A stretch of DNA of 10,182 nucleotides. Source: Lysobacterales bacterium. GTDB lineage: Bacteria; Pseudomonadota; Gammaproteobacteria; Xanthomonadales; SZUA-5. The stretch lies in NCBI GenBank assembly GCA_024710675.1, contig JANJUH010000447.1:1-10182 (forward strand). The letters are read 5' to 3'. Within the stretch, counting starts at the first letter, position 1. Every line of letters begins with the position of its first letter. The notes below the pieces were generated by a model. It did no database searches and was not told the origin of the DNA. It worked only from the letters and a program-made list of their open reading frames with translations. This document shows positions 1-6,616 of the stretch, in pieces. The position numbers were made by a program, and so were the translations under genes.

Positions 1-513
1 GTGCAGACGATCAGCGCCGCCGCCAAGCCGCCGGGCCAGGCGCGGGCAGGCTGGCGCATCCTGCGCATGCTCGGCCACGACCTCGGTCTCGCCGGCTTTG
101 ATCTCATCGATTTCGCGGCGCTGGCCAGCGTGGTCCGGCCGCTGTTGAGCGGCGGTTCGCTCGACGGCGCCGGCACGCCAGGCGTCGCGCCCGCCGCTGT
201 CGCGGCTGGTGAAGGCTTCATCGTGCAGCGCCACCTGCCGATTTACGCGGTCGATGCGGTGGTGCGCCGCTCGGCGGCCCTGCAGTCCACCGTGCTGGCC
301 GACGAGTCGGTGCTGGCCTTGCATCCCGAGGACTCGATCGCGCTTGGCGTCGGATCCTCCGGCAAGGTCGTCGCCGCTGGCCGCGAGTACGCCTGCGAGG
401 CCTCGGTGGCCGTCCCGCGCGGTGTCTGCTATGTGCGCTCGGGCTGCGCCGACACCGCCGCGCTGCCGGTGACCGGCCAGCGCATCCAGCTTTCGAGGAC
501 CAGCCATGGCTGA
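1..513 (+). CDS. nuoG: NADH-quinone oxidoreductase subunit G, C-terminal part (5' truncated)
   Basis: This is the C-terminal 170 residues of NuoG, the large iron-sulfur subunit of the peripheral arm of complex I; the gene enters from the left edge, so the GTG at base 1 is an internal valine codon and not a start. The full protein is normally about 700-900 residues and carries the N-terminal FeS clusters on a molybdopterin-oxidoreductase-like scaffold. The part seen here has no cysteine cluster and ends in the scaffold region, with a stretch resembling the C-terminal nucleotide-binding-like domain (roughly residues 95-160 of the fragment, around 'ALHPEDSIALGVGSSGKV'). The identification rests on the fragment's character plus its position directly before nuoH. 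Its stop codon overlaps the nuoH start by 8 bp (506-513), which suggests translational coupling. The fragment alone is weakly conserved, so the call depends partly on context. Confidence 0.9.
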   Translation: MQTISAAAKPPGQARAGWRILRMLGHDLGLAGFDLIDFAALASVVRPLLSGGSLDGAGTPGVAPAAVAAGEGFIVQRHLPIYAVDAVVRRSAALQSTVLADESVLALHPEDSIALGVGSSGKVVAAGREYACEASVAVPRGVCYVRSGCADTAALPVTGQRIQLSRTSHG

Positions 514-1525
514 TCTGTTGCTCGTCCTCTGGACGCTCCTGAAGATCCTGCTGGTCACGGTGCCGATCATCGTGACAGTGGCCTTCTACACGCTCGCCGA
601 GCGCAAGGTCATCGGCTACATGCAGGTGCGCCGCGGCCCGATGCACATCGGCCCCTTCGGCCTGCTGCAGCCTTTTGCCGACGTCTTCAAGATGCTGTTC
701 AAGGAGCTGATGGTCCCGGCCAACGCCGACCGCACGCTCTATGTGATCGCGCCGCTGCTGTCGCTCGCCCCGGCGCTGGCCGCCTGGGCCGTGGTGCCTT
801 TCGACGAGGGCATCGCGCTGTCGCAGATCGACGCCGGCCTGCTCTACCTGCTGGCGATGACCTCGCTCGGCGTCTACGGCGTGATCCTCGCCGGCTGGGC
901 GTCGAACTCGAAGTACGCCTTCCTCGGCGCGATGCGTTCGGCCGCGCAGATCGTCTCCTACGAGATCGCGATGGGCTTTGCGCTGGTCGGCGTGCTGATT
1001 GCCGCCGGCACGCTGAACCTCGAGAAGATCGTGCTCGCCCAGGCCGGCAACCTCGGCCCCTTCGAGTGGTTCTGGTGGCCGCTGCTGCCGCTGTTCGTCA
1101 TCTACTTCATCTCCGGCGTGGCCGAGACCAACCGCGCGCCCTTCGACGTCGCCGAGGGCGAGTCGGAAATCGTCGCCGGCTTCCACGTCGAGTATTCGGG
1201 TGCCGCCTTCGCGGTGTTCTTCCTCGCCGAATACGCGAACATGATCCTGATCAGCTTCCTCGCCGCGATCCTGTTCATGGGCGGATGGCTGTCACCTTTC
1301 CAGGGCCTGATCCCGGGCTTCCTCGGCGAGCCCAGCCCGATCTGGCTGGCGGTCAAGGTCGTCTTCTTCATGTTCTGCTTCCTGTGGTTCCGCGCCACCT
1401 TCCCGCGCTATCGCTATGACCAGATCATGCGACTGGGCTGGAAGATCTTCATCCCGATCACGATCGTCTGGATCGCCGTCATCGCGGTGATGGTCGTCGG
1501 CGGTGTCGTCGAGCGCGGCGTCTGA
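506..1525 (+). CDS. nuoH: NADH-quinone oxidoreductase subunit H
   Basis: NuoH (ND1 family, 339 residues, usual length about 325-350) is the membrane subunit that forms the quinone-binding chamber with NuoB and NuoD and links electron transfer to the proton-pumping arm. The sequence shows the family signatures: 'AERKVIGYMQVRRGP' at residues 31-45, followed by 'GPFGLLQPFADVFKMLFKE', and the charged loop 'ETNRAPFDVAEGESEIVAG' at 207-225, the segment that lines the quinone cavity and carries conserved acidic residues. About eight hydrophobic membrane segments are visible, starting with residues 4-29. The ATG at 506 follows GAGG at 495-498 with a 7-nt gap and lies inside the end of nuoG. This start keeps the normal short N-terminal helix seen in the family. 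nuoI follows after 17 bp. Confidence 0.98.
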   Translation: MADLLLVLWTLLKILLVTVPIIVTVAFYTLAERKVIGYMQVRRGPMHIGPFGLLQPFADVFKMLFKELMVPANADRTLYVIAPLLSLAPALAAWAVVPFDEGIALSQIDAGLLYLLAMTSLGVYGVILAGWASNSKYAFLGAMRSAAQIVSYEIAMGFALVGVLIAAGTLNLEKIVLAQAGNLGPFEWFWWPLLPLFVIYFISGVAETNRAPFDVAEGESEIVAGFHVEYSGAAFAVFFLAEYANMILISFLAAILFMGGWLSPFQGLIPGFLGEPSPIWLAVKVVFFMFCFLWFRATFPRYRYDQIMRLGWKIFIPITIVWIAVIAVMVVGGVVERGV

Positions 1526-1542
1526 CCTGGAGATATCGAGCG

Positions 1543-2031
1543 ATGGGCGCCATCACCCACTACTTCAAGAGCCTGATGCTGAAGGAGCTGCTGGTCGGCC
1601 TGTCGCTGACCGGGCGCTACTTCTTCCGGCCCAAGTACACGCTGCGCTATCCCTTTGAAAAGACGCCGAAGTCGAACCGCTTCCGCGGCCTGCACGCGCT
1701 GCGCCGTTACCCCAACGGGGAAGAGCGCTGCATCGCCTGCAAGCTCTGCGAGGCGGTGTGCCCGGCACTGGCGATCACCATCGATTCGGAGCAGCGCAGC
1801 GACGGCACCCGCCGCACCACGCGCTACGACATCGACCTCTTCAAGTGCATCTTCTGCGGCTTCTGCGAGGAGTCCTGCCCGGTCGACTCCATCGTCGAGA
1901 CGCACATCCACGAGTACCACTTCGAGCAGCGCGGCGAGAATGTCGTCACCAAGCCGCAACTGCTCGCGATCGGCGATCGCTTCGAGAAAGAGATCGCCGA
2001 GGCCCGCGCGCAAGACGCCGCCTTCCGCTGA
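1543..2031 (+). CDS. nuoI: NADH-quinone oxidoreductase subunit I (ferredoxin-like, 2x[4Fe-4S])
   Basis: NuoI (162 residues) carries the two [4Fe-4S] clusters N6a and N6b that pass electrons from NuoG towards NuoB and the quinone site. Both cluster motifs are intact: Cys63-x2-Cys66-x2-Cys69-x3-Cys73-Pro and Cys102-x2-Cys105-x2-Cys108-x3-Cys112-Pro. By the standard ferredoxin arrangement, the last cysteine of each motif binds the other cluster. The N-terminal 30 residues ('FKSLMLKELLVGLSLTGRYFF') form the amphipathic segment that lies on the membrane at NuoH. The length matches the short alpha/beta/gammaproteobacterial form (about 162-165) rather than the 180-residue E. coli form. The ATG has GGAGA at 1529-1533 nine bases upstream. 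nuoJ begins 8 bp after the stop. Confidence 0.98.
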   Translation: MGAITHYFKSLMLKELLVGLSLTGRYFFRPKYTLRYPFEKTPKSNRFRGLHALRRYPNGEERCIACKLCEAVCPALAITIDSEQRSDGTRRTTRYDIDLFKCIFCGFCEESCPVDSIVETHIHEYHFEQRGENVVTKPQLLAIGDRFEKEIAEARAQDAAFR

Positions 2032-2039
2032 GCCCGGTC

Positions 2040-2654
2040 ATGCCCATCGAAACCATCCTCTTCTTCGCCCTCTCGACGGTCCTCGTGATCGCCGCCGGCG
2101 CCGTGGTCACGCTGCGCAATCCGGTGCATGCCGCGATGTGCCTGGTGCTGACCTTCTTCACCAGCTCCATGTTGTGGGTGCTGCTGCGCGCCGAGTTCCT
2201 CGCCATTGCCCTCGTGCTGGTCTACGTCGGCGCGGTGATGGTGCTGTTCCTGTTCGTCGTGATGATGCTCGACATCAACACGACGCCCTTGCGCGAAGGC
2301 TTCGCGCGCTACCTGCCGGTGGGCCTGCTGATCGCGGCGATCATGGCCGCGCAGATGATCGCGGTGCTCGGCACCCAGCACTTTGGTTTCGATCGCTACG
2401 CCGCGCCAGCCGCGGTGGTCGAGGGCAGCAACACCGAGGCCCTTGGGCGCCTGCTCTACACCCAGTACGTGTATCCCTTCGAGATCGCGGCGGTGATCCT
2501 GCTGGTGGCGATCGTGGCTGCGATTGCGTTGACCCATCGCCGCCGTGAAGGCGTCAAGACCCAGGATCCCGGCAAGCAGACGATGGTGACCAAGGCCGAG
2601 CGCCTGCGCGTGGTCAAGGTCGGGTCCGAGTCCAAGGAGGGACGCGGCGCATGA
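2040..2654 (+). CDS. nuoJ: NADH-quinone oxidoreductase subunit J
   Basis: NuoJ (204 residues, ND6 family) is a membrane subunit at the junction of the quinone module and the pump arm. It has five hydrophobic segments; the third, 'VLVYVGAVMVLFLFVVMML' (about residues 59-77), is the family hallmark. This helix contains the Tyr/Gly region (Tyr62-Gly64) that forms a pi-bulge in solved complex I structures. After the last helix (about 148-165) comes a basic, soluble C-terminal tail of about 39 residues, 'KTQDPGKQTMVTKAERLRVV' and onward, of the kind seen in beta- and gammaproteobacterial NuoJ. The reading frame is open further upstream (to 1758), but that part lies entirely inside nuoI. ATG 2040 gives the normal family N-terminus 'MPIETILFFALS'. 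The stop overlaps the nuoK start by 4 bp (ATGA). Confidence 0.97.
   Translation: MPIETILFFALSTVLVIAAGAVVTLRNPVHAAMCLVLTFFTSSMLWVLLRAEFLAIALVLVYVGAVMVLFLFVVMMLDINTTPLREGFARYLPVGLLIAAIMAAQMIAVLGTQHFGFDRYAAPAAVVEGSNTEALGRLLYTQYVYPFEIAAVILLVAIVAAIALTHRRREGVKTQDPGKQTMVTKAERLRVVKVGSESKEGRGA
2634..2640 (+). promoter_or_regulatory. Strong Shine-Dalgarno for nuoK
   Basis: AAGGAGG, a near-perfect match to the anti-Shine-Dalgarno sequence, lies inside the last codons of nuoJ, ten bases before the nuoK ATG at 2651. It is the strongest ribosome-binding site in the operon portion seen here. Together with the ATGA overlap it suggests that nuoK can be initiated independently as well as by coupling. Confidence 0.75.
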
Positions 2655-2956
2655 TTCCCCTTTCCTACTGGCTGGTCCTCGGCGCGCTGCTGTTCTGCAT
2701 CAGCGTCGCCGGCATCTTCATCAACCGCAAGAACGTCATCGTGCTGCTGATGGCGATCGAGTTGATGCTGCTCAGTGTCAACATGAACTTCATCGCCTTC
2801 TCGCGCTACCTCGATGACATGGCCGGCCAGGTCTTCGTGTTCTTCATCCTGACCGTGGCCGCCGCAGAGGCCGCCATTGGCCTGGCGATCCTGGTGGTCC
2901 TGTTCCGCGCCCGGAGCACGATCAACGTGGCCGAACTCGACACGCTGAGGGGCTGA
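2651..2956 (+). CDS. nuoK: NADH-quinone oxidoreductase subunit K
   Basis: NuoK (101 residues, ND4L family, MrpC-like) is a three-helix membrane subunit that passes the conformational or proton signal between NuoH/NuoJ and NuoN. The helices lie at about 3-23, 29-48 and 60-86. The two membrane glutamates needed for coupled activity in E. coli (Glu36 and Glu72 there) are present here as Glu37 in 'MAIELML' and Glu73 in 'AAAEAAIGLAI'. Length and sequence are fully standard. The gene starts within the nuoJ stop (ATGA at 2651-2654), behind a strong Shine-Dalgarno. Its own stop is followed after a single base by the nuoL ATG. Confidence 0.98.
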   Translation: MIPLSYWLVLGALLFCISVAGIFINRKNVIVLLMAIELMLLSVNMNFIAFSRYLDDMAGQVFVFFILTVAAAEAAIGLAILVVLFRARSTINVAELDTLRG

Positions 2957-2957
2957 G

Positions 2958-4979
2958 ATGATCACCGAGTCCCTGCTGCTCACGATCGCGCTCGCCCCGC
3001 TGGTCGGCGCCATCATCGCCGGGCTGTTCGGTCGCCAGGTCGGCCGCGCCGGCGCGCACACCGTCACCATCCTCGGCGTCGCCGTCAGCACCGCGCTCAG
3101 CCTGTACGTGCTCAAGCTGATCGCGCTCGACGGCCACCCGGACGTCAACCTCTCGGTCTACACCTGGTTCGAGATCGGCTCGATCAAGGCCGAGGTCGGC
3201 TTCCTGGTCGACCCGCTGACCGCGGTGATGATGAGCGTCGTCACCAGCGTGTCGCTGATGGTGCACATCTACACCATCGGCTACATGCACGAGGATCCGG
3301 GCTACCAGCGCTTCTTCGCGTACATCTCGCTCTTCACCTTCTCGATGCTGATGCTGGTGATGAGCAACAACTTCATGCAGCTCTTCTTCGGCTGGGAAGC
3401 GGTGGGCCTGGTGTCCTACCTCCTGATCGGCTTCTGGTACAAGCGCCCGACCGCGATCTTCGCCAACCTGAAGGCTTTCCTGGTCAACCGCGTCGGCGAT
3501 TTCGGCTTCCTGCTCGGCATTGGCCTGGTGCTCGCCTACCTCGGCAGCCTGGACTACGCCACGGTCTTCCAGAAGGCGCCGGAACTGGTCGGCCAGACCT
3601 TCAATCCGTGGGGCACGGTCGAGTGGGCCGTGCCGACGCTGATCTGCCTGCTGCTGTTCGTCGGCGCGATGGGCAAGAGCGCGCAGGTGCCGCTGCACGT
3701 GTGGCTGCCGGATTCGATGGAAGGCCCGACGCCGATCTCGGCGCTGATCCACGCGGCGACGATGGTCACGGCCGGCATCTTCATGGTCGCGCGCATGTCG
3801 CCGCTCTATGAACTCAGCGAGGTCGCGCTGTCGACGATCCTGGTGATCGGCTCGATCACCGCGCTGTTCATGGGCTTCATCGGCATCGTCCAGAACGACA
3901 TCAAGCGCGTTGTCGCCTACTCCACGCTCTCGCAGCTGGGCTACATGACGGTCGCGCTCGGCGCCTCGGCCTACTCGGCGGCGATCTTCCACCTGATGAC
4001 GCACGCCTTCTTCAAGGCGCTGCTCTTCCTCGGCGCGGGCTCGGTGATCATCGCGATGCACCACGAGCAGGACCTGCGCCGCATGGGTGGCCTGCGCAAG
4101 TACATGCCGATCACCTTCGCCACCGCCTGGATCGGCACGCTGGCGCTGATGGGCTTCCCGGGCACCAGTGGCTTCTACTCGAAGGACGCGATCCTGTATG
4201 CCGTCGGCGCGGCCGACCGCCCGGGCGCCACCTTTGCCTACGTCTGCCTGATGATCGGCGTGGCGGTCACCGCCTTCTATTCCTTCCGGATGCTCTACCT
4301 CGCCTTCCATGGGCAAGAGCGCTTCGGCCACGACGACCACGGGCATGGCCACGACGATCACCACGGTCACGACGACCATGGCCACGGCCACGGCGACCAC
4401 AAGCCGCACGAGACGCCGTGGGTGGTCACGCTGCCGCTGATCCTGCTGGCGATCCCTTCGCTCGCGATCGGCTACTTCACCGCCGGCCCGCTGCTCTTCG
4501 GCGATTTCTTCGGCTCGGCGATCCACCTCGCCGAAGGCCGCGAGCCGCTGGCGGCGATGGCCGAGCACTTCGGCCACGGCCCGCTGGCCTTCGCGCTGCA
4601 CGGCTTCGTGACCGCGCCGGTGTGGCTGGCGCTGGCCGGCGCCGGGCTCGCGACCTACATCTATCTGTTCAACCCCGCGCTCGCCGACAAGGCCAAGAGC
4701 GCGCTCGCCCCGATCCACCGACTGCTCGAGCGCAAGTACGGCTTCGACGAGCTGTACCAGGCCGTGTTCGCCAAGGGCAGCGTGCTGCTCGGCCGCGTCT
4801 TCTGGCGCGCCGGTGACCAGACCGTCATCGATGGCCTGATGGTCAACGGCTCGGCGGCGCTGGTCGACCGCTTCGCGCACGCAGTGCGCCGGCTGCAGTC
4901 CGGCTTCCTGTACCACTACGCCTTCATGATGATCCTCGGTCTGATCGTCATCGTCGGCGCCTTTGCGCTGTTGAAGTGA
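2958..4979 (+). CDS. nuoL: NADH-quinone oxidoreductase subunit L (antiporter-like proton pump subunit)
   Basis: NuoL (673 residues, ND5/MrpA family) is the distal proton-pumping subunit of complex I, with about 16 membrane helices and a long lateral helix running along the membrane arm. Residues expected for the proton path are visible: Glu147 in 'GWEAVG', Lys240 in 'AMGKSAQVPLHVWLPDSMEG', His265 in 'ALIHAATMV', Lys353 in 'HAFFKALLFLG' and Lys409 in 'SGFYSKDAIL'. The C-terminal part ('LLERKYGFDELYQAVF' and the final hydrophobic helix) is complete. An insert of 27 residues at 458-484 is made mainly of His, Asp and Gly, in a loop between two membrane segments (see separate feature). The start ATG is preceded by GAGGGG at 2947-2952 and lies one base after the nuoK stop. 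A 91-bp gap, unusual for this operon, follows before nuoM. Confidence 0.98.
   Translation: MITESLLLTIALAPLVGAIIAGLFGRQVGRAGAHTVTILGVAVSTALSLYVLKLIALDGHPDVNLSVYTWFEIGSIKAEVGFLVDPLTAVMMSVVTSVSLMVHIYTIGYMHEDPGYQRFFAYISLFTFSMLMLVMSNNFMQLFFGWEAVGLVSYLLIGFWYKRPTAIFANLKAFLVNRVGDFGFLLGIGLVLAYLGSLDYATVFQKAPELVGQTFNPWGTVEWAVPTLICLLLFVGAMGKSAQVPLHVWLPDSMEGPTPISALIHAATMVTAGIFMVARMSPLYELSEVALSTILVIGSITALFMGFIGIVQNDIKRVVAYSTLSQLGYMTVALGASAYSAAIFHLMTHAFFKALLFLGAGSVIIAMHHEQDLRRMGGLRKYMPITFATAWIGTLALMGFPGTSGFYSKDAILYAVGAADRPGATFAYVCLMIGVAVTAFYSFRMLYLAFHGQERFGHDDHGHGHDDHHGHDDHGHGHGDHKPHETPWVVTLPLILLAIPSLAIGYFTAGPLLFGDFFGSAIHLAEGREPLAAMAEHFGHGPLAFALHGFVTAPVWLALAGAGLATYIYLFNPALADKAKSALAPIHRLLERKYGFDELYQAVFAKGSVLLGRVFWRAGDQTVIDGLMVNGSAALVDRFAHAVRRLQSGFLYHYAFMMILGLIVIVGAFALLK
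4329..4409 (+). repeat. His/Asp-rich tandem repeat inside nuoL
   Basis: This in-frame stretch of imperfect CAC-GAC-GAC-CAC-GG units encodes NuoL residues 458-484, which contain 12 His, 7 Asp and 6 Gly out of 27. Units starting with CACGACGA or CACGGCGA recur at intervals of about 18-21 bp with synonymous changes between copies, which points to slippage or duplication followed by selection for the amino-acid pattern. In the E. coli protein the same loop between late membrane helices is short, with only a few His. His-rich loops at this place occur in various proteobacterial NuoL proteins. Metal or proton binding is possible but is inference only. Confidence 0.8.
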
Positions 4980-4987
4980 GGGTGGTC

Positions 4988-5065
4988 ATGGAGCGCCTTG
5001 CAGAGCACGAGGGCCGCGCCGCGGCCGTTGTCGCGCATACCGAACAAGAACAAACAAGACACTGA
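4988..5065 (+). CDS. Possible 25-residue leader or coupling peptide upstream of nuoM
   Basis: This 25-codon ORF fills most of the 91-bp nuoL-nuoM gap. Its ATG has a good Shine-Dalgarno, GAGGG at 4978-4982, overlapping the nuoL stop with a 5-nt spacer, and its TGA ends 5 bp before the nuoM ATG. nuoM itself has no clear Shine-Dalgarno. The peptide begins MERLAEHEGR, is hydrophilic with no membrane segment, and matches no family I recognise. It may be a short translated ORF that carries ribosomes from nuoL to nuoM by termination-reinitiation, or it may be chance. A short ORF arising by chance in GC-rich DNA is quite possible, so this is a low-confidence call. Confidence 0.3.
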   Translation: MERLAEHEGRAAAVVAHTEQEQTRH

Positions 5066-5070
5066 CGCCC

Positions 5071-6594
5071 ATGCTCGCCGACTGGCCCTTGCTGTCCCTC
5101 CTGATCTGGCTGCCGCTCGGCGGCGCCGTCGCCGTGCTCGTGGCCGGCGATCGCAACGCCACCGCCGCCAAATGGCTCGCCCTGCTGGTGGCGCTCGCCA
5201 CACTCGCGCTGTGCATTCCGCTGTGGGCGAATTTCGACAGCACGACCGCTGCGATGCAGTTCGTCGAGCGCGTGCCGTGGGTGCCGAGCTTTGCGATCGA
5301 GTACCACCTCGGCATCGACGGCTTCTCGCTGCCGCTGATCGTGCTGACCTGCATCGTCACGGTGCTCGTCATCATCGCCGGCTGGGAGGTCATCGAGTAC
5401 AAGCCGAGCCAGTACCTCGCCGCCTTCCTCGCGCTGGCTGCGCTGATGAACGGCGTGTTCGCGGCGCAGGACGCGATCCTGTTCTACCTCTTCTTCGAGG
5501 GCATGCTGATCCCGATGTTCATCATCATCGGCATCTGGGGCGGCCCGCGGCGCGTCTACGCAACCCTGAAGTTCTTCCTGTACACCTTCCTCGGCTCGGT
5601 CTTCATGCTGCTGGGCCTGGTGTACCTGTACCTGAAGGGCCAGAGCTTCGCGCTCGCCGACCTGCACTCGATGTCGCTGAACCTCACCGAGCAGACCTGG
5701 CTGTTCTTCGCCTTCCTGATCGCCTTCGCGGTCAAGATTCCGATGTGGCCGGTGCACACCTGGCTGCCGGACGCGCACGTCGAGGCGCCAACCGGCGGCT
5801 CGATGGTGCTGGCGGCAGTGATGCTGAAGGTCGGTGGCTACGGCTTCATCCGCTTCTCGATGCCGATCGCCCCCGATGCCAGCGCCGAATACGCGTGGCT
5901 GATGATCCTGCTGTCGCTGATCGCGGTGGTCTACATCGCCTTTGTCGCGCTGGCGCAGGAAGACATGAAGAAGCTGATCGCCTATTCCTCGATCAGCCAC
6001 ATGGGCTTCGTGACGCTGGGCCTGTTCATCGCCTTCGCGCTGGTGCTCGACAAGGCTTCGCCGGACAGTGCAGCGCTCGCGGTGCAGGGCGCGATGATCC
6101 AGATGATCTCGCACGGCTTCATCTCGGCCGCGATGTTCGGCGCCGTCGGCGTGCTCTACGACCGCGTGCACAGTCGCCAGATCGCCGACTACGGCGGCGT
6201 CATGAACACAATCCCCTGGATCGGCGCCTTCGCAGTGCTCTTCGCGATGGCCAACAGCGGCCTGCCGGGCACCAGCGGCTTCGTCGGCGAGTTCATGGTC
6301 ATCCTGGCGGCCACCAAGGCCAGCCTGGGCGTGGCGGCGCTGGCCGCGCTCACGCTGATCCTCGGCGCGGCCTACACGCTGTGGCTGGTCAAGCGGGTGA
6401 TCTTCGGCGATGTCGGCAACCAGCACGTCGCCGAACTGAAGGACCTCAACGGTCGCGAGTGGATCGTCATGAGCACGCTGGCGGTATGCGTGCTCGCCAT
6501 CGGCCTCTGGCCCGATCCGCTGGTGCAGGTGATGCAGGCCAGCGTCGAAGCGCTGCTCCAGCAGGTGCAGCAGAGCAAGATCCTCGGCGGTTGA
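5071..6594 (+). CDS. nuoM: NADH-quinone oxidoreductase subunit M (antiporter-like proton pump subunit)
   Basis: NuoM (507 residues, ND4/MrpD family, usual length about 490-510) is the middle proton-pumping subunit of the membrane arm, with about 14 membrane helices. The conserved charged residues are in place: Glu143 in 'LFFEGMLIPMF', Lys222 in 'FAVKIPMWPVHTWLPDAH', Lys253 in 'VMLKVGGYGF', His348 in 'ISHGFISAAMFG' and Glu407 in 'GFVGEFMV'. The last replaces the lysine found at the equivalent place in NuoL and NuoN, as is typical for NuoM. The ATG at 5071 gives a normal N-terminal first helix. No strong Shine-Dalgarno precedes it; instead the upstream bases are A-rich (5042-5060), which may favour initiation by keeping the site unstructured. 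nuoN starts 22 bp after the stop. Confidence 0.98.
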   Translation: MLADWPLLSLLIWLPLGGAVAVLVAGDRNATAAKWLALLVALATLALCIPLWANFDSTTAAMQFVERVPWVPSFAIEYHLGIDGFSLPLIVLTCIVTVLVIIAGWEVIEYKPSQYLAAFLALAALMNGVFAAQDAILFYLFFEGMLIPMFIIIGIWGGPRRVYATLKFFLYTFLGSVFMLLGLVYLYLKGQSFALADLHSMSLNLTEQTWLFFAFLIAFAVKIPMWPVHTWLPDAHVEAPTGGSMVLAAVMLKVGGYGFIRFSMPIAPDASAEYAWLMILLSLIAVVYIAFVALAQEDMKKLIAYSSISHMGFVTLGLFIAFALVLDKASPDSAALAVQGAMIQMISHGFISAAMFGAVGVLYDRVHSRQIADYGGVMNTIPWIGAFAVLFAMANSGLPGTSGFVGEFMVILAATKASLGVAALAALTLILGAAYTLWLVKRVIFGDVGNQHVAELKDLNGREWIVMSTLAVCVLAIGLWPDPLVQVMQASVEALLQQVQQSKILGG

Positions 6595-6616
6595 CGAGAG
6601 CACAGGACGCAAGACG

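Noticed and set aside
1758..2039. Longer upstream version of nuoJ
   Set aside because: The extra 94 codons overlap nuoI and give an Arg/His-rich sequence unlike any NuoJ, while ATG 2040 gives the family N-terminus.
2922..4916. A 664-codon open frame on the minus strand opposite nuoL, with similar long ones at 4948-6693 and 6467-8104
   Set aside because: They lie fully opposite conserved nuo genes. Their translations are low-complexity Arg/Asp/Glu/His/Gln-rich strings with no domain, as expected from the reverse complement of GC-rich codons.
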